From: Collinsella aerofaciens
Lineage (GTDB): Bacteria; Actinomycetota; Coriobacteriia; Coriobacteriales; Coriobacteriaceae
Assembly (NCBI RefSeq): GCF_028209395.1
Contig: NZ_JAQLDQ010000007.1
Location: forward strand, 1 to 64,000
DNA: 64,000 bases
Direction of reading: 5' to 3'
Shown here: positions 46,008-53,519 of the stretch, piece after piece
Layout: every line of letters begins with the position of its first letter
Numbering within the stretch: the first letter of the stretch is position 1
Translations under genes and position numbers: made by a program
Notes under the pieces: model-generated
Seen by the model: the letters and a program-made list of their open reading frames with translations, nothing else
What the model was told of the DNA's origin: nothing
Database searches by the model: none

Positions 46008-46039
46008 AAAAAAAGCCGCCGACACAATGTCAGCGGCTT
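46008..46039 (-). terminator. Terminator of tRNA-Ala
   Basis: Minus strand: AAGCCGCTGACA and TGTCGGCGGCTT pair around TTG, then seven T. Confidence 0.85.
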
Positions 46040-46053
46040 ATCAAATCCAAGGG

Positions 46054-46126
46054 TGGAGACGAAGGGAGTCGAACCCTCGGCCTCTGCCATGCGACGGCAG
46101 CGCTCTCCCAACTGAGCTACGTCCCC
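46054..46126 (-). tRNA. tRNA-Ala (CGC)
   Basis: 73 nt: acceptor GGGGACG/CGTCTCC, D-arm GCTC...GAGC, anticodon stem CTGCC/GGCAG with loop GTCGCAT (anticodon CGC), T-arm GAGGGTTCGACTCCCTT. The 3' end is followed by CCC rather than CCA, so CCA must be added. Confidence 0.95.
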
Positions 46127-46179
46127 AGGACAAGTTGATATTTTACCTACGGCTCGCCAACTGTCAACGCCCAATACCC

Positions 46180-46283
46180 AGTCTTTTTGGGACGCGGCTG
46201 TTTTAGCTACCCCGACAGACAACGCGAACGGTTTGGTCGAACAGCGGCAGGGGTAGCTAAAACAGCCCCGTCCCAAAAAGACT
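46180..46283. repeat. 104-bp element with 34-bp inverted repeats (element C)
   Basis: Arms 46180-46213 and 46250-46283 match at 33 of 34 positions (they begin AGTCTTTTTGGGACG and end TTTTAGCTACCCC). The spacer is 36 bp. It lies between tRNA-Ala and the stop of the radical SAM gene. Fragments resembling one arm (CGTCCCAnATTAGCT) occur at 46296-46312 and 57443-57456. Confidence 0.85.
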
Positions 46284-46305
46284 ACTCAAAGAGCCTCGTC
46301 CCAGA

Positions 46306-47250
46306 TTAGCTGGTTTGAGCACTAGTAAGAACACCGGTGGTATCGAACGCCGGGGTAAAGCTCTCGTCTACCGCGCCGCCTTCTTGCCAAAACATCGTCG
46401 TAAAGCCCAGGTCGTCGGCATGGTCGAGCACCTGCTCGTACTCCTCGCGCGTCACGGCGCGCGCCAGGTCGCCGCCTTGTTCGCGCATGAGGGCATTGGG
46501 CGTGTACTGGTTCATGACCGAGATCGGCACGTCGCCCACCGTCTGCCACACCAGGTCCAACACGCGGCACGAATCGTCCGCATGCCCCGGCAGCACCAAG
46601 TGGCGCACGATGATGCCGCGCTTCATAAGCCCGTCGTCATCCACCAACTCTCCCCCGCGGCGCTCGATCTCGCGCGCCATCTGCGCCAGACCCGACACGG
46701 CGACGCGCGGGTAGTCCTGAATATGAGAGAGCGACTGCGCAAGCCCCGCATCGGCATATTTAAAGTCGGTAAGCCACACATCGACCAGATCGCCGAGCGC
46801 CGCCACGGCGCTCGCCCGCTCATAGCCGCTCGTGTTGTAGACGATGGGGATGACCAACCCCCGCGCCCGCGCCGCGGCAATCGCAGCAGGCAACAGGTGC
46901 GCATAGTGCGTCGCCGTCACCAAATTGATGTTGTTGGCACCCTGGTCCTGCAGTTCCAGCATAATCTCGACCAGGCGCTCAGGCGAAATCTCAAGGCCAA
47001 AATTGCCGGTCGAGATCTCATGGTTCTGGCAGTAGATACATTTGAGCGAACAGCCGCTAAAGAAGATCGTGCCCGAACCGGCCTCGCCCGAGATAGGCGG
47101 CTCCTCCCACATATGAAGCGCCGCGCGGGCCACCTTGAGCGTGTTGTCGGCGCCGCACACGCCACGCGCGCCCTCGTCGCGCGCCGCACCGCAACGGCGC
47201 GGACACAAATGGCAGGCAGGCGAAAAAAGTTCGGTCAACGACGTCGGCAT
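46306..47250 (-). CDS. Radical SAM protein of the PflX/PflA-like group
   Basis: 314 residues. CSLKCIYCQNHEIS carries the CX3CX2C [4Fe-4S] motif. An N-terminal C-x2-C-x3-C...C cluster (ACHLCPRRCGAARDEGARGVCG) is typical of COG1313 proteins; YNTSGYER and LTDFKYAD follow. These resemble pyruvate formate-lyase activases, but the target is unknown. ATG 47250 has GGAG 11 bases upstream; the longer frame is not supported. Confidence 0.82.
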   Translation of the reverse strand: MPTSLTELFSPACHLCPRRCGAARDEGARGVCGADNTLKVARAALHMWEEPPISGEAGSGTIFFSGCSLKCIYCQNHEISTGNFGLEISPERLVEIMLELQDQGANNINLVTATHYAHLLPAAIAAARARGLVIPIVYNTSGYERASAVAALGDLVDVWLTDFKYADAGLAQSLSHIQDYPRVAVSGLAQMAREIERRGGELVDDDGLMKRGIIVRHLVLPGHADDSCRVLDLVWQTVGDVPISVMNQYTPNALMREQGGDLARAVTREEYEQVLDHADDLGFTTMFWQEGGAVDESFTPAFDTTGVLTSAQTS

Positions 47251-47776
47251 AAATAAACATGCTCCAAAACAACGATTCAGCAGCTCAAACGCAAAAGGAC
47301 CAAGCGCGCAGGCGGCTCGAGCCCAAGGCGCCGTAATCGTCCGACACGATTTTTGTAATGTCAAGACTGGAATCGATAAAGTGCCGCTTTATGATGTAGG
47401 TATTCCGCCCCCCGCGGAGCAACTGGGTGAACCGTCGCGTTTATTTAGGGAGCCCACACAGTCGTACCTAGTACAGGTATCCTTCGTTGTTAAGGACGCT
47501 GGAACAGTCGATGAGGGCACCCACCTGTTTTAGGTGGGTTCATTTTCGTAACGTGGGGGGTGGTTTTCTTTTGCCGAAAACCACCATTACAGCCCATATG
47601 GATCCCCGCCGGTATCCCGACAAGCCATCGACAACATCCCAATATCTGGTAAGCGCGTGATTATCGCTGCATGCAATTCCATGCACCCCCCGTGGTCGAG
47701 TATCATGGTTCGGCTATGCCCTTTGCGCTTAGCAACCTTTGACCTTTTCCTTCGACGCTTGGCGGTTTTTAGATTC
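47251..47776. other. Intergenic region with an RNA gene candidate
   Basis: 526 bp between divergent genes. It contains the probable noncoding RNA at 47402-47545. The remaining bases 47546-47776 show no clear gene; a 63-codon minus frame there has no ribosome binding site. Confidence 0.5.
47402..47545 (+). ncRNA. Structured noncoding RNA candidate, possibly 6S RNA
   Basis: No reading frame fits. A promoter-like CTGGAA (47367) and TATGAT (47390-47395) with 17-bp spacing precede it. Internal pairings include TCCGC/GCGGA near the 5' end, GTACC/AGGTAT and TCCTT/TAAGGA. It ends with CCCACCT-GTTTT-AGGTGGG (47520-47538) followed by TTCATTTT, a good intrinsic terminator. The general plan (about 145-180 nt, imperfect hairpins, terminal terminator) recalls 6S RNA, but I cannot confirm the family. 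Confidence 0.5.
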
Positions 47777-48976
47777 ATGGCTTCATCCCCGAGCTACATA
47801 CCGTATCTATGCGTGGCAGCGGCGGCCTTCATCACGACCTTCCTCACGGTGCCCCTGGTCAAGCGCTTGGCAATTAAGCTCGACGCCGTCGACTATCCTT
47901 CTAAGCGCCGCATCAACACCAAGCCCATCCCGCGTTTGGGCGGAACGGCGGTGTTTTTGGGCCTGGTCGTTGCCTGTATTGTGCAAATCCTAGGCACCTG
48001 GTACCTGGGTTGGCCGCCCGTCCTGGTGCCGCACCCGCGCCTTCACATTAGCTATCCTATGCTGGCCCTCTCCTTTACCGTCATCTTTGCGACCGGCGCT
48101 ATCGACGACGTCATCCAGCTCAAGCCCAAGCAAAAGCTGGCCGGACAGGTCCTCGCTGCGCTCATCGCCTGCGTGGGCGGCCTGCGCATCGGCGTCATCG
48201 TCAACCCGTTTGCCCCTGGCGAAATCATGCTCGGATGGCTCGCCTACCCCATCACCGTGATCTATCTGGTGGCATTCACCAACATCATTAACCTCATCGA
48301 CGGCCTCGACGGCTTAGCCACGGGCATCTGCGGCATCGCGTCGTTCACCATGTTTTCGATGGCCGTTCTCTCGGGCCGCATCGACGCCGCCGCGCTCTCC
48401 ATTGCGCTCTTTGGCGCCTGTCTGGCCTTTTTGCGCTACAACTTCAACCCCGCAAGCATCTTCTTGGGCGACTCGGGGTCGCTGCTTCTGGGCTTTGCGC
48501 TGGGCTCCATCTCGCTACTCAACGTGAGCCGCACCGCCGCGCTCACCTCGCTTATCATCCCGCTCATCGTTGCCGGCGTGCCCATCATCGACACGTTTAG
48601 CGCCATCGTGCGCCGCAAGCGCGCCCACATTAGCATCGGGCAGGCCGACAAGGGCCACATCCACCACCGCCTGATCCAAGAGGGCTACAACCAAAAGCAG
48701 GCTGTGCTGCTCATCTATGCCTGGTGCATTATGCTTTCGGCCGGCGCCGCCGCGATCAACCAGGTCGAGGTGCCCATGCGCGTGCTCATCTTTACCGTGC
48801 TCGCCATTGGCTCGGCGGCCTTTGCCAAGCATCTACATCTGTTTGAGCCCGTGCTGCGCCACCATTACAACAAGCGCACGCACGAGGACGAGCTCGTCAC
48901 CCCCGACGATCCCGCCTTTAAGCAAGAGGAGCAGGCAGCCGAGGAACGTAAGGAAGAGCGCCACCACAGGCGCTAG
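47777..48976 (+). CDS. Polyprenyl-phosphate sugar-1-phosphate transferase (WecA/TagO type, GT4)
   Basis: 399 residues with about eleven membrane segments. Signature blocks: PIPRLGGTAVF, ATGAIDDVIQLKPKQKLAGQ, TNIINLIDGLDGLATG, FLGDSGSLLLGF and the nucleotide-sugar loop DKGHIHHRL. It moves a HexNAc-1-phosphate from UDP-sugar to undecaprenyl phosphate and so starts wall teichoic acid, O-antigen or similar glycans. The C-terminal 50 residues are charged and His-rich (ERKEERHHRR). ATG 47777 has no clear Shine-Dalgarno sequence, so the message may be leaderless or the start slightly different. Confidence 0.9.
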   Translation: MASSPSYIPYLCVAAAAFITTFLTVPLVKRLAIKLDAVDYPSKRRINTKPIPRLGGTAVFLGLVVACIVQILGTWYLGWPPVLVPHPRLHISYPMLALSFTVIFATGAIDDVIQLKPKQKLAGQVLAALIACVGGLRIGVIVNPFAPGEIMLGWLAYPITVIYLVAFTNIINLIDGLDGLATGICGIASFTMFSMAVLSGRIDAAALSIALFGACLAFLRYNFNPASIFLGDSGSLLLGFALGSISLLNVSRTAALTSLIIPLIVAGVPIIDTFSAIVRRKRAHISIGQADKGHIHHRLIQEGYNQKQAVLLIYAWCIMLSAGAAAINQVEVPMRVLIFTVLAIGSAAFAKHLHLFEPVLRHHYNKRTHEDELVTPDDPAFKQEEQAAEERKEERHHRR

Positions 48977-49137
48977 GGTAAGCTGCCGAGGATGCGTCCA
49001 GACGCCGCCGGCCAAACGTGCAGCCACGCCGCGCCCATCGCACAAGCCGCCGCTCTCCCGCCCCTCGCCTACTTACGACCTGCCCCTCCAATAAACGCGT
49101 TATCATCTTGACCCATGAACATACGTTAGGAGCAATC

Positions 49138-50187
49138 ATGCCAAACGAGAACAGCTACGAAGTCGCGCTGCAAAAGAGCAACGCCATTCGCGAGGGCCTG
49201 GCCAAAACGCCCGAGAAGTTCACCATGCTCACCGGCGACCGCCCCACCGGCCGTCTGCACCTGGGTCACTACTTCGGCACCCTCAAGGGCCGTGTTGAGC
49301 TGCAGAACATGGGCGCCAAGACCAACGTGCTCATCGCCGACTACCAAGTCATCACTGACCGCGATACGACCGAGCACATCCAGGACAACGTGTACAACAT
49401 GGTCATGGACTACCTTGCCTGCGGCATCGACCCCGACAAGACCATGATCTACGCGCACTCCGCCGTACCCGCCGCAAACCAGCTCATGCTGCCGTTCCTG
49501 TCGCTGGTCTCCGAGGCCGAGCTGGCGCGCAACCCCACGGTCAAGGCCGAGATGGAGGCCTCGGGCCACGAGCTCACCGGCCTTCTGCTCACCTACCCGG
49601 TGCACCAGGCCTGCGACATCCTGTTCTGCAAGGGCAATGTGGTGCCCGTCGGTCGCGACCAGCTGCCGCACATCGAGCTCACCCGCACCATCGCCCGCCG
49701 CTTTAACAACCGCTACGGCAAAGTGTTCCCCGAGGTCGAAGCGCTGCTGTCCGAGACCCCGCTACTGCCGGGCCTGGACGGTCGCAAGATGAGCAAGAGC
49801 TACGGCAACGCCATCAACATCTCGATGACCGCCGAGGAGACGGCCAAGCGCATCAAGAAGAGCCAGACCGACTCCGAGCGCATGATCACGTTCGATCCCG
49901 AGAACCGCCCCGGCGTGTCCGGCCTGCTTTCAACCGCCGCCATCTGCACTGGCCGTTCCGAGGTCGAGATTGCCGAGGAGATTGGCATGGGCGGCTCCGG
50001 CCAGCTCAAGAAGTACGTGACCGAGGCCGTCAACGAGTACTTCGCGCCGATCCGCGAGCGTCGTCAGCGCTATGAGAACGATCTGGACTATGTGAAGGAC
50101 GTGCTGCACGAGGGCAACCGTCGCGCCAACGAGATTGCCGAGCAGACCCTGGCCGAGGTTCAGGACGCCATGGGCATGGTGTACTAG
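49138..50187 (+). CDS. trpS: Tryptophanyl-tRNA synthetase
   Basis: 349 residues. Class I synthetase with TGRLHLGHYFG (HIGH) and GRKMSKSYGN (KMSKS), VGRDQLPHIELTR and YPVHQACDIL. It charges tRNA-Trp. TTAGGAG precedes ATG 49138. No T-box leader was visible in the 160 bp upstream. Confidence 0.95.
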   Translation: MPNENSYEVALQKSNAIREGLAKTPEKFTMLTGDRPTGRLHLGHYFGTLKGRVELQNMGAKTNVLIADYQVITDRDTTEHIQDNVYNMVMDYLACGIDPDKTMIYAHSAVPAANQLMLPFLSLVSEAELARNPTVKAEMEASGHELTGLLLTYPVHQACDILFCKGNVVPVGRDQLPHIELTRTIARRFNNRYGKVFPEVEALLSETPLLPGLDGRKMSKSYGNAINISMTAEETAKRIKKSQTDSERMITFDPENRPGVSGLLSTAAICTGRSEVEIAEEIGMGGSGQLKKYVTEAVNEYFAPIRERRQRYENDLDYVKDVLHEGNRRANEIAEQTLAEVQDAMGMVY

Positions 50188-50222
50188 ATCGATCTGCTGG
50201 CTAGAACTTTCGATTGCTATAG

Positions 50223-50250
50223 GGCGGGCGCTACGGCGTCCGCCTTTTTT
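50223..50250 (+). terminator. Terminator of trpS
   Basis: GGCGGGCGC and GCGTCCGCC pair fully (one G-T) around TACG, then six T. Confidence 0.92.
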
Positions 50251-50297
50251 GGTGCCCGACCGGTTCGGCTCTGCCCATTGCACTCCCTCGACAAACA

Positions 50298-50339
50298 GGA
50301 ACAGGCCCGCTGGCAGTTAGTTGCCAGCGGGCCTGTTCC
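50298..50339. repeat. Perfect 18-bp-arm hairpin
   Basis: GGAACAGGCCCGCTGGCA (50298-50315) and its exact complement (50322-50339) enclose GTTAGT. No T-run follows on the plus strand, and it is redundant with the trpS terminator 50 bp upstream. GGAACAGGC is also part of the REP-like spacer. Confidence 0.85.
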
Positions 50340-50519
50340 CGAAGTACACCGTTGAATCGCACAGAGGGGAGGAATGCGAATCAAACTCAACAGGGCAGGC
50401 TTTTTCATCGCCTATTGCCTGCTCCGTTGCTGAAACCAATATAGTTCACCGTGGTTTACTTTGCTGCGACAAACCGCGCCGCCATACCTTCTCCATAAGT
50501 TAACCTCGGTAAACCTGCC

Positions 50520-50560
50520 AAAACCACCACAAAGGGGATAGGCACCTTTGTGGTGGTTTA
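50520..50560. repeat. REP-like palindrome copy 3
   Basis: Arms AAAACCACCACAAAGG and CCTTTGTGGTGGTTTA, spacer GGATAGGCA. Sixteen bp beyond the stop of the MGMT-like gene. Confidence 0.9.
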
Positions 50561-50576
50561 AGCCACGGCAGAGCCG

Positions 50577-50897
50577 CTAGAGCCCTGCAGGCCAGCGACA
50601 GGCGGCCAAGTCGACGTGCATGTCGTCCTTAAACGCCACACCCTCCCCTAGCAAAAGCTCACGTTGAGCATCGGGACCGCCAAAAGCAAAACCATCGCAT
50701 ATGCGGCCATCGGCAAACACCACGCGGTGACAGGGAATCTCGCCGGGGCGCGGATTGCCATGCAGGGCATACCCCACGTACCGCGCACTTCGTGGACGTC
50801 CAGCAAGCAGCGCCACCTGACCATACGTGGCGACCATCCCCTCGGGAATCTGCTCGACCACCTCGTACACCCGCTCAAAAAAGCCCTCAGACGCCAT
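50577..50897 (-). CDS. MGMT-like (alkyltransferase-fold) protein
   Basis: 106 residues, covering only the C-terminal DNA-binding domain of O6-methylguanine-DNA methyltransferases. It has the active-site motif IPCHRVV with the reactive Cys present, preceded by the helix-turn-helix VATYGQVALLAGRPRSARYVG and the Arg finger. Either a minimal methyltransferase or an ATL-like base-flipping protein; the Cys favours the former. GAAGGGGG precedes ATG 50897. It is bracketed by REP-like copies 3 and 4 in opposite orientation. Confidence 0.82.
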   Translation of the reverse strand: MASEGFFERVYEVVEQIPEGMVATYGQVALLAGRPRSARYVGYALHGNPRPGEIPCHRVVFADGRICDGFAFGGPDAQRELLLGEGVAFKDDMHVDLAACRWPAGL

Positions 50898-50925
50898 TGC
50901 TCGCCCCCTTCCACCCGGAATAGCA

Positions 50926-50966
50926 TAAACCACCACAAAGGTGCCTGTCCCCTTTGTGGTGGTTTT
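50926..50966. repeat. REP-like palindrome copy 4 (inverted spacer)
   Basis: Same arms; spacer TGCCTGTCC is the reverse complement of GGACAGGCA, so this copy is inverted. Eleven bp beyond the degV-family stop. Confidence 0.9.
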
Positions 50967-50976
50967 GGCAGGTGGG

Positions 50977-51831
50977 CTAGTTAACGGGCTGGAAGAAGGC
51001 TACGGCTACGGCGCCGGGGCCTACATGGGTGCCGATGGTGGCGCCGATGGTGTGAACGGGCAGTTCGCCCTCGGTATGGCCAGCCCACAGTGCCGCGCTG
51101 TCCTCGATATACTTCTTGAGCACCGCATCCGAAAGGCCCGTATAGCCGAGCGCCAGCGGCATGGAAAAGTCGATGCCGCCCGCCTTTTCGACCTTCTGGT
51201 TGAGCAGGTTACGTCCGTTCTTGGAACCGCGCGCCTTGCCCAGCTGCACGATCAGACCGTCCTCGGCAGCCACCACGGGCTTTACGTTGAGCAGCGTACC
51301 CACGGCACCGGCCGCAGCAGACAGGCGACCGCCGCGCACCAGGTACTCCAGCGTCTCGAGCAGGCCGATGACGACCACGCGGTCGCGCACGGCCTCGACA
51401 GCCGCCGCAACCTGAGCCGCGCCCTGGCCCTCGTCCACCAGGCGCAGCGCATACTCGACCAGCACGCGCTCGCCCAAGGTCACGTTATTGCTGTCCACGA
51501 CGAACATGTCGCCGCCCGGCGCCTCGGCAAGTGCCGTACGAGCACTCTGGTTGGTGCCCGAGAGTTTGGCTCCCACGGTAATAATCACGGCCTCATCGCC
51601 GGCCTCACGCGCTTCGGCAATCGCCTGCGAAAAGGCGTACGGGTTGACCTGACCGGTCTTGGGCAGCTCATCGCGCTCCACAAGCATCTCGTAAAAGCGC
51701 TGGTGATCGATGTCGACGCCATCCATATACACATCGGTGCCAAAGGTGACGGACAGCGGCAGAACACGCAGAGCGGGGTGCTCCGCCGGCGACATATCGC
51801 TTGCGGAATCGGTAATAATGCGGACGGACAT
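50977..51831 (-). CDS. DegV-family fatty-acid-binding protein
   Basis: 284 residues. IITDSASDMSP and SVTFGTDVYMDGVDI at the N-terminus, GAKLSGTNQSAR (fatty-acid carboxylate site) and LVRGGRLSAAAG are DegV (FakB-like) features. Such proteins present fatty acids to a FakA kinase; no fakA is seen here. AAAGGA precedes ATG 51831. It lies after a MarR gene on the same strand, 120 bp away. Confidence 0.88.
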   Translation of the reverse strand: MSVRIITDSASDMSPAEHPALRVLPLSVTFGTDVYMDGVDIDHQRFYEMLVERDELPKTGQVNPYAFSQAIAEAREAGDEAVIITVGAKLSGTNQSARTALAEAPGGDMFVVDSNNVTLGERVLVEYALRLVDEGQGAAQVAAAVEAVRDRVVVIGLLETLEYLVRGGRLSAAAGAVGTLLNVKPVVAAEDGLIVQLGKARGSKNGRNLLNQKVEKAGGIDFSMPLALGYTGLSDAVLKKYIEDSAALWAGHTEGELPVHTIGATIGTHVGPGAVAVAFFQPVN

Positions 51832-51950
51832 AACGAATCCTTTCTTGCGCAGGTCTCGCGCAGGGAATTTTGACAGCAATGTCCCGGCACGGCGTACGCG
51901 CTCAAACGGGACGATGCAGTTCTTGGCTGAAAGCTAGCGCCAGCGCGGCT

Positions 51951-52400
51951 CTAGATCTCGCGCAGGGTGTTGAGGATCGTGCGCAGCGATGCATACATCT
52001 GCTCGCGCTGCTCCACGCCCATGGCCTTGCCGGTGGTATCGAGCACCTCGCGAATGATGCGATCGGCCTCGCTCATGCTCTCGCCGCCCAGGGCAGTCAG
52101 GCGCACCGGAGCACGATACTTGACGGCCGCATCACCCGAGTCGTCAACCTCGACGTAGCCGCCCTCCTCCAGATGTGCCAGTGTGCGCGAAACGGCGGCA
52201 CGGGTAACGCCGGCCATGCGGGCGAGGTCGGCGCCAGTCAGGCCGTCCTTGCTGCGCTCAAGATAGTACAGGCACATAACGTCGGAGCCCTTGAGGCCCA
52301 GCCTTGCGCCTTCGGACGTCTTGATACGCTGAATCTCCTTGTAGAGGCCGCTGATCAGTCCGACAAAGTCCTCAAAACGTGTCTCGCCGTTCTGCTGCAT
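51951..52400 (-). CDS. MarR-family transcriptional regulator
   Basis: 149 residues. The winged helix centres on LTGADLARMAGVTRAAVSRTLAHLEEGGYVEV, with helical dimerisation ends. Position upstream of the DegV gene suggests it controls fatty-acid-related genes, by analogy with FabT-like regulators; this is inference. Confidence 0.85.
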   Translation of the reverse strand: MQQNGETRFEDFVGLISGLYKEIQRIKTSEGARLGLKGSDVMCLYYLERSKDGLTGADLARMAGVTRAAVSRTLAHLEEGGYVEVDDSGDAAVKYRAPVRLTALGGESMSEADRIIREVLDTTGKAMGVEQREQMYASLRTILNTLREI

Positions 52401-52503
52401 GGTGACGACCGCCTTTCGCTTACATGATGCTAACGGGTAAACATCTTAGCCGCACAAGGCAACACCCGTACCCAAATATCCCATTTGTTAACCCATCAAC
52501 ATA

Positions 52504-52543
52504 AAAACCACCACAAAGGGGACAGGCACCTTTGTGGTGGTTT
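52504..52543. repeat. REP-like palindrome copy 5
   Basis: Arms AAAACCACCACAAAGG and CCTTTGTGGTGGTTT, spacer GGACAGGCA. Twenty-nine bp beyond the B3/B4 gene stop. Confidence 0.9.
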
Positions 52544-52572
52544 GGGGCATCGAGTTTGATCCGCAGACTTCG

Positions 52573-53292
52573 CTACAGCCCCACGCAAGGATTGTCGCGG
52601 GTCACAAGCGTTTTAACGACAACCGTCGCTCCCAGATAGCGCTCGAGCAGCTCGGCTAAGCGATCGATCGCGGCCTGGCAATCCCCCATCCGCTCGGGCT
52701 CCACGCACTCAATCGCCAGGAAAGCATCGACCGAATCATCGGACAACGCCGTTCGAACGCCATCGCGCCAGTTCCAGCAGCGGCATACGGCGCCCGCATC
52801 ATCGATGTAGGCGAGCTCGCCGGGCAGCGTCGGGTCATCTGTCTCCTCGCCAAGCGGCAGAAATGAATCGCCACCGTCGGTCACCTTCAGGCAAAGGTCT
52901 CCCTCAATCGCGTGCAAATCCTCGCCGCCTACGGGCAGCGCGTAGGACAGCGACACCGTGTTGTAGATGTCCACCGCGGGCGTAATGTGGCCCACCGGCT
53001 TTCCTTTGAGCACGCGCTTGAGCAGGTTCTCAATTGAGCAACGCGCGCCCTTCTTGGTCTTGAATAGGCGATATGCCTCGCGCCATGCCTTAACCGGCGC
53101 ATTCTCGCTGATGGTATCACTCGTCAGGTGACGCTCCGCATCGATATTGGCGCGGTCGAGCAACGCGGCAATCGCATCAACGTCCTCTTGAGGAATCTGA
53201 GCCGCGGGCTTCATGCCCTTTACGACCACAACACCGACAGCCGCCTGCGGAAATAGCTCCCAAAACGAATCCTCGGCAACGAAACTCTTCAT
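52573..53292 (-). CDS. B3/B4 tRNA-binding-domain protein
   Basis: 239 residues. The central part (SIENLLKRVLKGKPVGHITPAVDIYNTVSLSYALPVGGED, quoted in part only as a landmark: PAVDIYNTVSL) is the B3/B4 domain, as found in the phenylalanyl-tRNA synthetase beta chain and in free-standing proteins thought to edit mischarged tRNA. AAGGGAGAG precedes ATG 53292. A hairpin-rich leader lies upstream and REP-like copies 5 and 6 bracket the gene. Confidence 0.8.
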   Translation of the reverse strand: MKSFVAEDSFWELFPQAAVGVVVVKGMKPAAQIPQEDVDAIAALLDRANIDAERHLTSDTISENAPVKAWREAYRLFKTKKGARCSIENLLKRVLKGKPVGHITPAVDIYNTVSLSYALPVGGEDLHAIEGDLCLKVTDGGDSFLPLGEETDDPTLPGELAYIDDAGAVCRCWNWRDGVRTALSDDSVDAFLAIECVEPERMGDCQAAIDRLAELLERYLGATVVVKTLVTRDNPCVGL

Positions 53293-53335
53293 GTGCTCTC
53301 CCTTCATAGCATGCGCCCGAGCCCGGGTGCCTAAA

Positions 53336-53438
53336 CAAAAAGCGCCCTTACGACGGCCACCTTCAAAGTCCTACGGTGCCGCCACAAGAGCGCTTACGCT
53401 GCCCCCATCCGGAGAAGGGGGCGATATGTCAGGCGTAT
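53336..53438 (-). promoter_or_regulatory. Hairpin-rich leader or terminator upstream of the B3/B4 gene
   Basis: Read on the minus strand, a GCCCCC...GGGGGC hairpin (about 53399-53427) is followed by a long imperfect stem (AGCGCTCTT...AAGGGCGCT, 53342-53395) that runs into TTTTTGTTT, about 45 bp before the gene start. It could be an attenuator with an upstream sensing stem, or just a terminator of passing transcription. Confidence 0.45.
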
Positions 53439-53463
53439 TGTAACCCGAGTCATTCGCCCAAGC

Positions 53464-53500
53464 AAAACCGCCACAAAGGTGCCTGTCCCCTTTGTGGCGG
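53464..53500. repeat. REP-like palindrome copy 6 (inverted spacer)
   Basis: Arms AAAACCGCCACAAAGG and CCTTTGTGGCGG, spacer TGCCTGTCC. Nineteen bp beyond the pckA stop. Confidence 0.88.
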
Positions 53501-53519
53501 ATATGGACTCGCGGCGACG

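Larger units (their letters stand above)
50251..50576. other. Intergenic stretch with two palindromes
   Basis: No gene. Holds a perfect 18-bp hairpin at 50298-50339 and REP-like copy 3 at 50520-50560, with about 180 bp of unremarkable sequence between. Confidence 0.5.

Noticed and set aside
43779..46115. A 778-codon plus-strand frame opposite proB, pncB and the coiled-coil gene
   Set aside because: It runs antisense through three well-supported genes and part of the tRNA-Ala gene; the protein is Arg/His-rich with no domain.
47587..47778. A 63-codon Lys/Arg-rich minus-strand frame
   Set aside because: No ribosome binding site, and it overlaps the start region of the GT4 transferase gene; nothing supports expression.
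48977..49137. T-box riboswitch before trpS
   Set aside because: No T-box sequence or antiterminator/terminator pair is visible, and the region is GC-rich without the conserved elements.
38965..53500. The six short palindromes as a degenerate CRISPR array
   Set aside because: Copies are hundreds to thousands of bases apart, lie after different genes, are in both orientations and have no regular spacers or cas genes.
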